Positions 48,915 to 59,171 are shown, counted from the stretch's first letter. The stretch is 64,000 nt of DNA from Sphingomonas montanisoli (GCF_008274695.1 NZ_VTOU01000007.1:17319-81318); one strand, 5' to 3'. The notes: a model not told the origin generated them from the sequence alone. Numbers and translations are program-made.

Positions 48915-50342
48915 TCAGCCGGCCTTGCGGACGACCAAGCCGAACGACGTCGATACCCAACGCAGCAACTGCAGCTTCAGGTGCGAATCCGCCGTGTAAG
49001 GGGGAAGGTCGATCACGCGGTCGAGTTCCGTATCACCACTGTCGAACGTGATCGGGATCACTTCATGTCCCTGTTCGGTGAGCCGTTTCACCAATGCTTC
49101 GAAATCTCGGCGACGGAACAGCACGGTCGAACCGTGATCGAGCGTGTTGTCGTTCGAGCTCAGGTTGAGCTCGGTCGTGTGGACCGAGATGCCGCCGGGC
49201 TTGAGCGTCTTGAGCGTATTCTCGATGAAATCGAGCCCGGCCTTGATCGATCCGAGATGTTCGTAGGCGCACGAGGACCAGCAGAAGTCGAAGCCCGTCA
49301 GGTCGGCGGGGATCGCGTTCATGTCGACCGGGCGATAGCGGACACGCTCGAAGAAGGCGTCGCGATCACACAGGCCGGGTGAATAGATGCGCTCAAGATC
49401 CGAGCCGAGCTGGTCGGTCTCGTTCCACACGGTCGCACGCGCATCGTCTTCGGGGAGATCGGTCGCCACGACTTCGCATCCGGCGGCGGCGAAAACCGAC
49501 GACATCGGCTCGATACCCACGCCGAAGCCGAGGCCGCGCGATCCGGGCTTCAGCTTGTCGTGGAAGTCGAGCATGCGCAGGATATAGGCGAATTCCCACT
49601 GCTTGCGGTGCAGCGACGGGCCGATGCCCAGCCGCGCGACCAGATCGGCGAAGATCGGCTCGTGCATCTGATGCGCGGTGCACATCTGCGAGACAGGATC
49701 GGCGAGAGTCGCCTGCTTGTCGATGATGAGGTTCGCGAGCGCACCTTCGCCTGGCGCCGCCAGGAAGCCGTCGCGCGCGGCGTCGAGCCGCGAGATCAGC
49801 GCTTCGTTGCTGTCGCCGCCGATCACGGTGATGGCGATAGCGTCGGCCTGCGCGTCGGAATCTTCGCTCAGCACGCCGACGACGGCATAGCTGTGGTTCG
49901 CGCGGGCCAGTTCGCTGACTTCGATCACATCGCCCGATTCCGCCAGCTTGCGTAACGAGAACTTATGCACCTTGGGCTTGCGTGATGATGCTAGGCCCCG
50001 CCCGTCGACGGCGTTGATGTTTACGATCAGCTTGCCCCGCGTGGCCTTCAAACCCGAGAGGCGTACGCGAAAGCGGATCGTTCCACCCGTCGACGCGACA
50101 TAGCCGGTATGGAACGCATAGCCTGCGATCAAGCTGGGCTCATCTCCGCCCTGGCCGGTGAGCGCGCTACGCTGTCCGTGCCAGAAACAGAAAGGCTCGA
50201 TCGCCACGCCGACTTCGTCGCTGCGGCTGCCAGTGCTGGCATCCTGCCACCACGCCCAGGCGCGTTTGGCGAGGGTCCGCAACTTGGACGAGGGCGTTGA
50301 TCGCGCAGCAGCAGGCGAGGAGATGGACGTGGTATCAAGCAT
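48915..50342 (-). CDS. SAM-dependent methyltransferase-like protein with N-terminal domain
   Basis: 475 residues from the ATG at 50342. The first 230 residues form a beta-rich domain of unknown role (FHTGYVASTGGTIRFRVRLS). The C-terminal 240 residues contain a class I methyltransferase core: motif I GLGFGVGIEPMSS, the acidic VVATDLP, FCWSSCAYEHLGS and LKPGGISVHTTE. It probably methylates a sugar or glycan, given kdsD/kdsB 105 nt downstream and the nearby polysaccharide genes. The acceptor is unknown. The gap to kdsD shows only A/T-rich sequence that may hold that gene's promoter. Confidence 0.75.
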   Translation of the reverse strand: MLDTTSISSPAAARSTPSSKLRTLAKRAWAWWQDASTGSRSDEVGVAIEPFCFWHGQRSALTGQGGDEPSLIAGYAFHTGYVASTGGTIRFRVRLSGLKATRGKLIVNINAVDGRGLASSRKPKVHKFSLRKLAESGDVIEVSELARANHSYAVVGVLSEDSDAQADAIAITVIGGDSNEALISRLDAARDGFLAAPGEGALANLIIDKQATLADPVSQMCTAHQMHEPIFADLVARLGIGPSLHRKQWEFAYILRMLDFHDKLKPGSRGLGFGVGIEPMSSVFAAAGCEVVATDLPEDDARATVWNETDQLGSDLERIYSPGLCDRDAFFERVRYRPVDMNAIPADLTGFDFCWSSCAYEHLGSIKAGLDFIENTLKTLKPGGISVHTTELNLSSNDNTLDHGSTVLFRRRDFEALVKRLTEQGHEVIPITFDSGDTELDRVIDLPPYTADSHLKLQLLRWVSTSFGLVVRKAG

Positions 50343-50675
50343 AATTTGCGCCTCTATGGCGGGCCCGGCTTCTCTATTCAACTGGTAGATCGAAGAAGAA
50401 CGTATCCCTGTGTCTTTAGGCACACATTTAACGTAGCCATGTGCGATTGGCCTTGGAAGCTGAACCCGGGACTAACGACCCGAGTGCCCGGGACGAGGCG
50501 AAATGATGGTGCGGTAGTCGCCGAATATCGTGACCGATTTGCGTTGCCTGTCGGCATCACCATATAGTGCGGACCGAATTGACGGGCGCGCGAAGGAAAG
50601 CGGATTTTGGACGTAAGCGGGCATGGTGACGGCGGTGGTGCCGGTCGGATCGGGGATCGCGCCTGGTTGAACCGT
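50343..50675. other. 333-nt divergent intergenic region
   Basis: No convincing gene is seen. The only structure noticed is CCCGGG at 50465-50470 and again at 50487-50492, which can pair around a 16-nt loop. The region must hold the divergent promoters of the methyltransferase and phosphatase genes. An in-frame TTG at 50607 could extend the phosphatase by 23 residues into it. Confidence 0.4.
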
Positions 50676-51485
50676 ATGAACAGCCTCACCGCACGCAAGA
50701 GCGAGCCGCAGCGCGGCGCCAACGATCAGCCGCGCGTTCCGGCGGGCACTCGTGTCTATGCGATCGGCGACATTCACGGGCGGCTCGATCTGCTGTTGCC
50801 GCTGCTTGCGCATATCAAGGCGGACAATGGCGCACGCGAAGCCGCCGAGGCGCACGTCGTCATGCTCGGCGATCTGGTCGACCGGGGGCCATATTCGGCC
50901 GAAACGGTCGAGTTCGTCATCAGCGCGCTGCCCACCTTCGCGACCTTCCACATCCTGATGGGCAACCATGAGGAATCGATGCTTCGCGCACTCGACCCGG
51001 CCGATGACCAGACGGGCAATCTCTGGCTCAAGTTCGGCGGTTACGAAACGCTCGCGAGCTACGGCGTGCCGGTATCGCTGTTGGGTGGTGAGGATTTGCC
51101 CGCCGCCGACGTGCTGGCCCAATATGTGCCGATGCGGCATCGTGCTTATCTGAAGGGGCTCGGCGACACGGCGCGCTTCGGCGATTATCTGTTCGTCCAT
51201 GCCGGCATCCGCCCGGGGATTCCGATCGACGCACAGGACCAGGTCGACATGCACTGGATCCGCCGCGACTTCCTCGATCACAAAGGCGATCTGGGCGCCT
51301 ATGTGGTCCACGGCCATACGATCAGCAGCACGCCCGATATGCAGGCTAACCGCATCGGGATCGATACCGGCGCCTATCGGTCGGGCACGCTCACCGCGCT
51401 CGGGCTGGAAGGCGACAGCCGCTGGCTGATCAAGGCGAGCGTTATCGACGGCGAAGTTCAAACGAAATTAAGCACCGTGGGTTAA
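50676..51485 (+). CDS. PP2A-like serine/threonine metallophosphatase
   Basis: 269 residues from the ATG at 50676. Metal motifs GDIHGRLDLL, GDLVDRGPYS and GNHEESML are complete, and the late HGHTIS with preceding VHAG supplies the last ligands. This is the PrpA/bis(5'-nucleosyl)-tetraphosphatase-like group of bacterial PPP phosphatases, which dephosphorylate proteins or nucleotides with two metal ions. The first 25 residues are basic and flexible. A TTG at 50607 is an alternative start. It reads toward the GGDEF-EAL gene 38 nt away. Confidence 0.88.
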   Translation: MNSLTARKSEPQRGANDQPRVPAGTRVYAIGDIHGRLDLLLPLLAHIKADNGAREAAEAHVVMLGDLVDRGPYSAETVEFVISALPTFATFHILMGNHEESMLRALDPADDQTGNLWLKFGGYETLASYGVPVSLLGGEDLPAADVLAQYVPMRHRAYLKGLGDTARFGDYLFVHAGIRPGIPIDAQDQVDMHWIRRDFLDHKGDLGAYVVHGHTISSTPDMQANRIGIDTGAYRSGTLTALGLEGDSRWLIKASVIDGEVQTKLSTVG

Positions 51486-51523
51486 GCCGGTCCCGACTCG
51501 ACTGTCGGGATAAGGATGCTTGC

Positions 51524-54184
51524 ATGCGGCGTGTTCGTGGCCGCCCAGCCAATTCGATGGAAAGCCAGACCGGCGACCGGGGCGTGCGGGGCATGCGTTT
51601 CCTGCGCGGGTTGATGCCTGCCGGCACCACGCATGACCGTTCTTCCGTGTCGAATCGCGTGCGAATGACGGCCGATGCGCTGCCGCTCGTTCTGCTCGCT
51701 GAACTCACCGTCGCGGGTGCGCTTGGGCTGGTGCGGGCGCATCGTCTCGACACGGTCGGGATCGCGCTCATCGTAGGTCCGCTGATCGGGATGCTGCTGG
51801 CGGGCGGGCTCGTATGCCTTATCGTCGCGCGCGGGATGCAACGTCGCGTCCGCGCGGAAGACATGCATGGGGTGATCGCCGTGGTCGCCTTCGTCCATGG
51901 GCTCGGCTGGGCCTGCTGGATGTTCGGTTTTCACAGCGACATGGCCTCGCCGCTCTGGCCGATTGCTGCGATCGCGCATTGCGGTCTTTTGATCCTCGCT
52001 ACGATGACGTTCGTGCCGGTGCCGATCGCCGCGCTCGCCTTGTGGCTGCCGCTGACGGCGGCGGCCGTGTGGGTGTTCGGGAACCTCACCGGTCTCGTCA
52101 TCACTCTGCCGATGGCGGGGTTGATCGTCGTGGCGCTCGGAGGCATTTCCGAACGCTCCTACGTCGCTTCGCACCGCTGGCTCGAAAGGGCGTCCGCCGC
52201 CCTCAAGGCGGCGGTTTTGCTGCGCGAGTTCGAGGAGACCCGCCGTGGCTGGTTCTGGGAAACAGACGCGCGCGGCTATCTCACCTATATCACCCCGCAG
52301 CTGGCGGCGGCGCTCGGCCGCTCGGTCGAACAATTGCTCGGCACCGCCTTCACGGAGCTCGTCCTGCACGAGCGCGAAGAATCCAATTTTACGGGGCAGG
52401 GCGAACGGACGCTGGGCTTCCACCTGTCGACGCGTCTGGCCTTTACCGAGATCGCGGTGCGCGCGGCCGGGATCGGCGATGCGCGCTGGTGGTCGCTGTC
52501 GGGCCGCCCGGCCTTCGACGATGGCGGCAATTTCCTGGGTTTTCGCGGTTCGGGCACCGACCTGACCGAGATGCGCAAATCGGAGGCCGAGGTGAAGCGC
52601 CTCGCCAGCTATGATCCGCTCACCGGCCTGCCCAACCGCATCATGATGCGCCGCACGCTCGACGAATCGCTGCGCGACGTCGCGGGCAAGCCGAAGCGCG
52701 CGGCCCTGTTCCTGCTCGATCTCGATCGGTTCAAGACGGTCAACGACACGCTCGGCCATCCGGTCGGCGATATGCTGCTGGGCCAGGTGGCGGAGCGGCT
52801 GACGCGGATCGTCCACACCGATGGCCAGGTCGGCCGCCTGGGCGGCGACGAATTCAAGGTCGTGCTGCCCGGCATCGCCGAACGCCCGCGCCTCGCCGCA
52901 CTCGCCGATGCGATCATCGCCGAACTGTCCAAGCCCTACCGCATCGACGGATCGTCGGTGTCGATCGGCGCCTCGGTCGGCATCGCGATCGCGCCCGACG
53001 ATGGAGCCGCGGCCGACGCGCTGGTCCGCAACGCTGATCTCGCGCTCTATGCGGCCAAGGCCGACGGCAAAGGCGTCCACCGCTTCTATGAGCCGGAGAT
53101 GCACGCCTCCGCCAAGGATAAGCGGCTGCTTGAAATGGATCTGCGCAAGGTGCTGAGCGAGAGCGGCCTCAGCCTCGTCTATCAGCCGGTCGTCGACGCC
53201 GTGACCGAGGCGATCGTGGGGTTCGAAGCGCTAGCACGCTGGAACCACCCGACCCGCGGACTGGTCTCGCCCGCCTCGTTCATCCCGGTCGCGGAGGAGA
53301 TCGGCCTGATCCCGCAGATCGGCGAATGGGTGTTGCGTACGGCCTGTCTGGAAGCCGCCAACTGGCCCGACAATGTCCGCGTCGCGGTCAACATCTCGCC
53401 GATCCAGTTCGCCTCTCCGGCCCTCCCCGGCATCGTTCTGTCCGCGCTCGCCGCCGCGCAACTGCCGCCGCACCGGCTGGAGCTTGAGATCACCGAGGGC
53501 GTGTTCCTGGGCGACGGCGAGGATACCGACGCGATGTTCGCCAAGCTCAAGGGGATCGGCGTCCGCTTCGCGCTCGACGATTTTGGCACCGGCTATTCGT
53601 CGCTCGGCTATCTAAAAAAGGCGCCGTTCGACAAGATCAAGGTCGACCAGAGCTTCGTGCGCGGCGCGGCGGTGCCGGGCAGCCGCAACGCGGCGATCGT
53701 CCGCGCGATCGTGACGCTCGCCGAAAGCCTCGGCATGGAAACCACCGCCGAGGGCGCCGAAACGCCCGAGGAACTGGCGCTGATCCGTTCGCTCGGCTGC
53801 AGCCATATCCAGGGCTATATCTTCGGCAAGCCGATGTCGTCGGACGAGGCGCGCGCCCGCGTTGCCCAGCACGGCAAGTTCGCGATGCCTGGCCTGCTCG
53901 TCAGCCGGGATCCGCGCGTCGCGGTGCTGCGGTCGGCGATGGTGCGATCGAACCTCGGCAACATGCAGGGCCGCGTGCGCAACCTCTCGCGCACCGGCGC
54001 GATGATCGAATGCATGACTCCGCTACCCGCCGACACGCAGGTCGTCCTCGAGTTCGGCGACGGTGGCCGGATCGGCGGCACCGTGCGCTGGGCGGGTGAG
54101 GATCGTTTCGGAATGATGTTCGATGAGCCGATCGAGCTGGAGCAGCTCAACCCCGGCCGGATGGCGAAGGCAAGCGCGGCTTAG
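51524..54184 (+). CDS. PAS-GGDEF-EAL-PilZ cyclic-di-GMP regulator
   Basis: 886 residues. About five or six membrane helices lie at residues 50-210, then a PAS domain (about 240-355, RGWFWETDARGYLTYITP), a GGDEF domain (LGGDEF near residue 441; diguanylate cyclase residues intact), an EAL domain (GFEALARW near 567; DDFGTGYSS present, so phosphodiesterase residues look intact) and a C-terminal PilZ-like domain (VRNLSRTGAMIEC near 818). All three c-di-GMP modules in one inner-membrane protein suggest a self-gating enzyme. The start at 51524 is uncertain; ATG at 51593 is an alternative. Confidence 0.9.
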   Translation: MRRVRGRPANSMESQTGDRGVRGMRFLRGLMPAGTTHDRSSVSNRVRMTADALPLVLLAELTVAGALGLVRAHRLDTVGIALIVGPLIGMLLAGGLVCLIVARGMQRRVRAEDMHGVIAVVAFVHGLGWACWMFGFHSDMASPLWPIAAIAHCGLLILATMTFVPVPIAALALWLPLTAAAVWVFGNLTGLVITLPMAGLIVVALGGISERSYVASHRWLERASAALKAAVLLREFEETRRGWFWETDARGYLTYITPQLAAALGRSVEQLLGTAFTELVLHEREESNFTGQGERTLGFHLSTRLAFTEIAVRAAGIGDARWWSLSGRPAFDDGGNFLGFRGSGTDLTEMRKSEAEVKRLASYDPLTGLPNRIMMRRTLDESLRDVAGKPKRAALFLLDLDRFKTVNDTLGHPVGDMLLGQVAERLTRIVHTDGQVGRLGGDEFKVVLPGIAERPRLAALADAIIAELSKPYRIDGSSVSIGASVGIAIAPDDGAAADALVRNADLALYAAKADGKGVHRFYEPEMHASAKDKRLLEMDLRKVLSESGLSLVYQPVVDAVTEAIVGFEALARWNHPTRGLVSPASFIPVAEEIGLIPQIGEWVLRTACLEAANWPDNVRVAVNISPIQFASPALPGIVLSALAAAQLPPHRLELEITEGVFLGDGEDTDAMFAKLKGIGVRFALDDFGTGYSSLGYLKKAPFDKIKVDQSFVRGAAVPGSRNAAIVRAIVTLAESLGMETTAEGAETPEELALIRSLGCSHIQGYIFGKPMSSDEARARVAQHGKFAMPGLLVSRDPRVAVLRSAMVRSNLGNMQGRVRNLSRTGAMIECMTPLPADTQVVLEFGDGGRIGGTVRWAGEDRFGMMFDEPIELEQLNPGRMAKASAA

Positions 54185-54231
54185 TCTCTCCCTTAAACGC
54201 CCCTCCCTGAAAGGGAGGGGAGGCAGAGAGC

Positions 54232-54888
54232 TTAGAAGCCCGTCGCCAGCGTGAGGGCGATCGTCTGGCGGTCGCGGCGGGTGGAAGCCATCGCCTGGGC
54301 GTCGTCGGCGGTTATGCGGCCGTGGCGGGCCTCGATCCCTATCCGCATCGATTGCGCCTGGCCGAAGTCGGGGCTGTAGGCGATCGCGGCGATCATGGCG
54401 CTGCCGGTCGGGCGGCCGCCGCTCGCCAATTCGATCCCGCGCTGCGCGCCGGACCATTTGCTGTCGTCGATGGCGAGTTGATAGTGCGCGCTCAACTGCC
54501 AGTGATCGTCATGTACCCAGCCGGCACCGACGCTCGCGGTGCCGCTCACCAGCTTGCGCCCACCCGCCATCGGCACCGCGCGGCGGCGGCTTTCGCCGAT
54601 CATCCGGGCCGATAGCCACAGCCGCCCGCTTTCGCTCGCGTCGAAGCCGTAGCCGATCACAACCGAGGATCGCGACAGGTTCGCCTGCTTCTGCTCGCCG
54701 GCCTGACGACCGCCGAGTTTGCGCCCCTTCACCTTGTCGATCGCGATCGACAGCGCCGGATCGCTGCCGTCATCCAGCGTCGCGGGGGCAAGCGGCTGTC
54801 TGGGCGTCGCGCCGTAACGGGCGCGCAAGATCGGGACGGGCAGGTCGCACGTAGGGCAGTCGATCATGATCGCAGGCGGCATCATCAC
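54232..54888 (-). CDS. protein of unknown function with N-terminal CPTC motif
   Basis: 218 residues. The N-terminus carries MIDCPTCDLPVP, a knuckle-like CxxC, with no signal peptide. After a charged linker (KVKGRKLGGRQAGEQKQAN) the rest is a series of alternating strands (VVIGYGFD, GRLWLSARMIGESR, SGTASVGAGW, WQLSAHYQLAI, SAMIAAIAYS) ending in LTLATGF, which looks like beta-barrel or autotransporter-like outer-membrane strands with a terminal Phe. The absence of a signal makes that location doubtful. I cannot name the family. It is convergent with the GGDEF-EAL gene. Confidence 0.5.
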   Translation of the reverse strand: MMMPPAIMIDCPTCDLPVPILRARYGATPRQPLAPATLDDGSDPALSIAIDKVKGRKLGGRQAGEQKQANLSRSSVVIGYGFDASESGRLWLSARMIGESRRRAVPMAGGRKLVSGTASVGAGWVHDDHWQLSAHYQLAIDDSKWSGAQRGIELASGGRPTGSAMIAAIAYSPDFGQAQSMRIGIEARHGRITADDAQAMASTRRDRQTIALTLATGF

Positions 54889-54992
54889 GGCAGGCGCTCC
54901 CCAAAAGCGTCACGTCGGATGAGGGCGCTCTACAGGCGTTGCGCGATAGGCATGAGTCAGTCCGGTTAAGGGACGGTGACAGCCGCTTTCTA

Positions 54993-55115
54993 TCCTCCCC
55001 CGCCAGGGGGAGGTGTCAGCGCAGCTGACGGAGGGGGAGGATGCGGCTCACTAGAGTTGGTCGTTGACCTCCCCCTCCGTCGCCTTCGGCGCCACCTCCC
55101 CCTGGCGGGGGAGGA
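54993..55115. repeat. R1c: palindromic intergenic repeat, inverted orientation
   Basis: Same 23-bp outer arms as R1b (ends TCCTCCCCCGCC / GGCGGGGGAGGA). The two side hairpins are swapped relative to R1b and R1d: TCAGC-type on the left and CGCC-TTC-GGCG type on the right, so this copy is inverted. It fills the gap upstream of the unknown gene at 54232 and touches the end of the GtrA gene. Confidence 0.87.
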
Positions 55116-55121
55116 TGAGAT

Positions 55122-55517
55122 TTACCGTGTCTCGCGAAAAACCACGAATTTCGAGACGATGAAGAAATAGACCGCGAGCGACAGCGTCGTCAGGATTTTC
55201 GCGATCCAGGGATTGAGGACCAGCGAGTAGAGCGAGATCAGGGCGGTCGACACGCCGATGCCGACGATGTTGGCGATCACGAAGGTCGCGATCTGCTTGA
55301 CATGCCGCCCGTCGTCGAGCCGCTGGCCGAAGGTCCACGTCTTGTTGAGCAGGTAGGACAGGGTTGTGCCGACCAGATAGCCGGCCGCGTTCGCGATCTG
55401 TATCGGCACGCCGAGCACGCCGTAGAGCAAGCCGAAGATCGCATAATCGGTGCCGTTGTTCAGCACGCTGACCGTCAGGTAACGGACAGCCTGCGATCGG
55501 CCGAGGCGCGCGAGCAT
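55122..55517 (-). CDS. GtrA family membrane protein
   Basis: 131 residues, four membrane helices, family-typical length. The segments RYLTVSVLNNGTDYAIFGLL, GTTLSYLLNKTWTF and the C-terminal SKFVVFRE are characteristic of GtrA (PF04138). GtrA-like proteins help translocate undecaprenyl-phosphate-linked glucose or other lipid-linked sugars. Here it is 8 nt downstream of a dolichol-phosphate-mannose-synthase-like GT2 gene, the usual gtrA-gtrB arrangement for glycosyl decoration of surface polysaccharide or lipids. Confidence 0.88.
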   Translation of the reverse strand: MLARLGRSQAVRYLTVSVLNNGTDYAIFGLLYGVLGVPIQIANAAGYLVGTTLSYLLNKTWTFGQRLDDGRHVKQIATFVIANIVGIGVSTALISLYSLVLNPWIAKILTTLSLAVYFFIVSKFVVFRETR

Positions 55518-55525
55518 GCGGGCGC

Positions 55526-56557
55526 TCAGACGCTTTCGGGCGGGCGGCCCAGCGATATGTCCGTGGTGGGCGCATGGACGCTGGGGCGATCGATGAAGCC
55601 CATTCCGGGAATGCCGACCTGGCCGATCTCATGCCGGGTCTTCACCTCGCGGATCAGGAAGAGCGGGCGTCCCTTCGACTGCATGTAGAGCCGGCCCAGA
55701 TACTCGCCGAGCATCCCCGCGATCAGCATCTGGCCCGAACCGAGCAGGACGACGATGACCATCAGCGATGTCCAGCCCTGTACCGTCTCGCCGCTGGCCC
55801 ATCGGACCAATGTATAGGCGAGCAGGACCATGCCGATCGCGGCAAGGATCACCCCGAAATAGCTCGCCATGCGCAACGGCAGAATCGAGAAGCCGGTGGT
55901 CGCGTCGACCGTGAGCTGGAGCATCTTCTTGAGTGGGTAGTTGGTCTCGCCCGCCAGCCGCGCGTCGCGATGATAGCGATAGGCGACCTGCCTGAACCCG
56001 ATCCACGCGACCATGCCACGGATGAAGCGGCTCTGTTCGGGCATCGCCATCAGCGCGGCGAGCGCACGGCGGGTCATCAAGCGGAAATCGCCGGTGTCGA
56101 CGGGCAGATCGACGTCGGACAGCTTCTTGAGCATCCGGTAGAACAATTTGGCGGTGAACTTCTTGGCGAATGTCTCGCCCGCGCGGGTCAGGCGCTGGCC
56201 ATAGACGACGTCGGCCTGCTCGGTGCGCATCATGTCGAGCATCGGCTGCAGCGCCTCGGGCGGATCCTGCAGATCGGCGTCGATGATCAGGATATAGTCG
56301 CCGCGTGCCAGCGAAAGCCCGGCGGTGAGCGCGAGCTGATGCCCGTGGTTGCGCGACAGATCGACGCCCACGACGCGATCGTCCTGCGCGGCAAGATCGG
56401 CGATGATCGGCCAGGTGCGGTCGCGCGAACCGTCATTGACCAGGATCAGCTCGTAATCGTCGGTGACGGCCTTCGCGGCATCGGACACGCGGCGGTGGAG
56501 CGTATCGAGGCAGAGCTCCTCATTATAGCAGGGCACCACGATCGATAGATATGTCAC
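55526..56557 (-). CDS. polyprenyl-phosphate glycosyltransferase (GtrB/DPM1-like GT2)
   Basis: 343 residues from a GTG at 56557 preceded by GGAGGG; an upstream ATG frame lacks support. GT-A motifs YLSIVVPCYNEE, LVNDGSRD and IIDADLQDPPE (metal-binding DAD), then VDTGDFRLMTRRA. Two C-terminal membrane helices (MASYFGVILAAIGMVLLAY and VIVVLLGSGQMLIAGMLGE) anchor it. It loads a sugar onto undecaprenyl phosphate at the inner membrane for transfer outside. Paired with gtrA. The upstream gap of about 200 nt to purL is taken by repeat R1d. Confidence 0.9.
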   Translation of the reverse strand: MTYLSIVVPCYNEELCLDTLHRRVSDAAKAVTDDYELILVNDGSRDRTWPIIADLAAQDDRVVGVDLSRNHGHQLALTAGLSLARGDYILIIDADLQDPPEALQPMLDMMRTEQADVVYGQRLTRAGETFAKKFTAKLFYRMLKKLSDVDLPVDTGDFRLMTRRALAALMAMPEQSRFIRGMVAWIGFRQVAYRYHRDARLAGETNYPLKKMLQLTVDATTGFSILPLRMASYFGVILAAIGMVLLAYTLVRWASGETVQGWTSLMVIVVLLGSGQMLIAGMLGEYLGRLYMQSKGRPLFLIREVKTRHEIGQVGIPGMGFIDRPSVHAPTTDISLGRPPESV

Positions 56558-56633
56558 CCCGGCCCTCCGCGCCCAACCGGCCGGCACCAAACCACGCTAA
56601 CGATGGCGGGGCAAGGTTGGGTTATGCAAACTA

Positions 56634-56756
56634 TCCTCCCCCGCCAGGGGGAGGTGGCGCCGAAGGCGACGGAGGGGGAGGATACGACTCAAACGAGTTG
56701 GTCGCCGTCCTCCCCCTCCGTCAGCTGCGCTGACACCTCCCCCTGGCGGGGGAGGA
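56634..56756. repeat. R1d: palindromic intergenic repeat
   Basis: Outer arms as in R1b and R1c, side hairpins CGCC-GAA-GGCG (left) and TCAGC-TGC-GCTGA (right). The right edge is 4 nt from the purL stop codon, so the element would be at the 3' end of the purL message and before the glycosyltransferase gene. Confidence 0.87.
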
Positions 56757-56760
56757 TGAA

Positions 56761-58953
56761 TCAGACCGCAGCGCCCATCAGCGCGGGGAAGAATTCCTCG
56801 TGGGCGCTGCGCAGGTCGGTGAGCGAGACGCCCGCAACGTCGGTGCCGCCAGTCGTGCCCAGGCGATGCGCGGGGATGCCGGCGGTGAGGGCGGCGGCCA
56901 TCACGGCGTCGCTGTTCGCGGTGGTGACGATGTAGCGGCCCTGATCCTCGCCGAAGGCGCGGGTGTGGCTCATCTCGCCCAGCTTCGCGCCGATCCCGCC
57001 CGCCAGCGCCATTTCGGTCACGGCGACGAGCATGCCGCCGTCCGAGATGTCGTGGCATGCGGTGACGGTGCCCGACAGGATCAGGTCGCGTACGAAATCG
57101 CCGTTGCGGCGCTCTGCGGCCAGATCGACCGGCGGCGGTGGGCCGTCCTCGCGGTCGAGGATATAGCGCAGCCACAAGGACTGGCCGAGATGGCCGTCAC
57201 GATCGCCCGCTTCGGTGCCGATCAGGACGATATGTTCGCCCTCCGCCTTGAAGGCGACGGTTGCCGATGTGGCATAATCCTGAAGCAGCCCGACGCCGCC
57301 AATCGCGGGGGTGGGCAGGATGGCGGAGCCGCCGCCGGTCGCCTTGCTCTCGTTGTAGAGGCTCACGTTGCCCGACACGATCGGGAAGTCGAGCGCGACG
57401 CACGCCTGCGACATGCCGTCGAGGCAGCCGACGATCTGGCCCATGATCTCGGGACGCTGCGGGTTGGCGAAGTTGAGGCAGTTGGTGACCGCGAGCGGGG
57501 TCGCGCCGACCGACGTCAGGTTGCGCCACGCCTCGGCCACCGCCTGCTTGCCGCCCTCGATCGGATCGGCGAAGCAATAACGCGGCGTGCAATCGGTGCT
57601 GATCGCCAGACCCTTCTGCGTGCCGTGGACGCGCACGACCGCGGCGTCGCCGCCCGGACGCTGGACGGTGTCGGCGCCGACCATATGGTCATACTGCTCC
57701 CAGATCCAGCGGCGCGAGGCGATGTCGGGCGATCCCATCAGCGTCACAAGATTTTCGCCGATCGTGCCCTTCGGTGCGACCTCGCCCAGCGGTTCGCGCT
57801 TCGGCGTCGGCACCCACGGGCGATCGTAGAGCGGGGCTTCGTCGGCCAGCGGGCCAAGCGGGATGTCGCACACCGTCTCGCCGTTGAACGTCAGGACCAT
57901 GCGGCCGGTCTCGGTGACGTGGCCGATCACCGCGAAGTCCAGCTCCCACTTGCGGAAGATCGCTTCGGCGAAATCCTCGCGGCCGGGCTTCAGCACCATG
58001 AGCATCCGCTCCTGGCTCTCGCTCAGCATCATCTCATAGGGGGTCATGCCGGTTTCGCGCTGCGGCACCTTGTTCATGTCGAGCTCGATGCCGACCCCGC
58101 CCTTGCTGGCCATTTCGACCGAGGAGGAGGTGAGGCCCGCCGCGCCCATATCCTGGATCGCGACGATCGCGTCGGACGCCATGAGTTCGAGGCACGCCTC
58201 GATCAGCAGCTTTTCGGTGAAGGGATCGCCGACCTGCACGGTCGGGCGCTTGGCGTCCGAATCCTCGCCGAAATCGGCCGAGGCCATCGTCGCGCCGTGG
58301 ATGCCGTCGCGGCCCGTCTTGGAGCCGACATAGACGATCGGATTGCCGACGCCCGAGGCCGCCGAATAGAAGATCTTGTCCTGATCGGCGATGCCGACGG
58401 TCATCGCGTTGACCAGGATGTTGCCGTCATAGGCCGGGTGGAAGTTCACCTCGCCGCCCACGGTCGGCACGCCGACGCAATTGCCATAGCCGCCGATGCC
58501 GTGGACCACGCCCGCGATCAGGTGGCGCATCTTGGGATGATCGGGCCGACCGAAGCGCAGCGCGTTCATGTTCGCCACCGGACGCGCGCCCATCGTGAAG
58601 ACGTCGCGCAGGATGCCGCCGACGCCGGTCGCCGCGCCCTGATAGGGTTCGATGTACGACGGGTGGTTGTGGCTCTCCATCTTGAAGATCGCGGCCTGCC
58701 CATCACCGATGTCGATCACGCCCGCATTCTCGCCGGGACCGCAGATCACCTGCGGGCCGGTGGTCGGCAGCTTCTTCAGGTGAATGCGCGACGATTTGTA
58801 GCTGCAATGCTCCGACCACATGACCGAGAAGATCCCGAGCTCGACCATGTTCGGCTCGCGGCCGAGCGCGTGGAGCAGGCGATCATATTCCTCGCTCGAC
58901 AGGCCATGTTCGGCGACGATCTGGGGCGTGATGGGTGCAGCACTCTGGGTCAT
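56761..58953 (-). CDS. purL: phosphoribosylformylglycinamidine synthase subunit PurL
   Basis: 730 residues from the ATG at 58953, the standard length of the small-PurL (three-component PurLQS) system. [20 protein letters not shown] contains the catalytic His, [20 protein letters not shown] the ATP-site acidic and glycine residues, and [16 protein letters not shown] follows. The second half has ATP-grasp-like repeats with [14 protein letters not shown]. It converts FGAR to FGAM in purine synthesis, using ammonia from PurQ with PurS. purQ and purS are not in the window. The longer frame up to 59061 is not supported. Confidence 0.96.
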   Translation of the reverse strand: MTQSAAPITPQIVAEHGLSSEEYDRLLHALGREPNMVELGIFSVMWSEHCSYKSSRIHLKKLPTTGPQVICGPGENAGVIDIGDGQAAIFKMESHNHPSYIEPYQGAATGVGGILRDVFTMGARPVANMNALRFGRPDHPKMRHLIAGVVHGIGGYGNCVGVPTVGGEVNFHPAYDGNILVNAMTVGIADQDKIFYSAASGVGNPIVYVGSKTGRDGIHGATMASADFGEDSDAKRPTVQVGDPFTEKLLIEACLELMASDAIVAIQDMGAAGLTSSSVEMASKGGVGIELDMNKVPQRETGMTPYEMMLSESQERMLMVLKPGREDFAEAIFRKWELDFAVIGHVTETGRMVLTFNGETVCDIPLGPLADEAPLYDRPWVPTPKREPLGEVAPKGTIGENLVTLMGSPDIASRRWIWEQYDHMVGADTVQRPGGDAAVVRVHGTQKGLAISTDCTPRYCFADPIEGGKQAVAEAWRNLTSVGATPLAVTNCLNFANPQRPEIMGQIVGCLDGMSQACVALDFPIVSGNVSLYNESKATGGGSAILPTPAIGGVGLLQDYATSATVAFKAEGEHIVLIGTEAGDRDGHLGQSLWLRYILDREDGPPPPVDLAAERRNGDFVRDLILSGTVTACHDISDGGMLVAVTEMALAGGIGAKLGEMSHTRAFGEDQGRYIVTTANSDAVMAAALTAGIPAHRLGTTGGTDVAGVSLTDLRSAHEEFFPALMGAAV

Positions 58954-59171
58954 GCGCGGGCCGATAGCGAAACGCGGGCGGGGTGGGAATGCCTGATCGT
59001 GCGAGAGTCGATCATCCGTGCACGCCGGGTGCCGTGCAGGTCGCCCGGGCGGGGTCATCAAATGGGCCTCGGGGATGGGGCGATTGTGCCGCCTCCGATT
59101 CGCGGCTTAGCCTTCTCGCGACGCGGCCCGGCAGAGGCGCGCGATGCCTGATGGCCCGAGAGGAGAGCTCG

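Noticed and set aside
56800..59151. 783-codon open frame on the plus strand opposite purL
   Set aside because: Antisense shadow of a fully conserved purL; composition is Arg/Gly/Ala/His-rich and it has no family motif.
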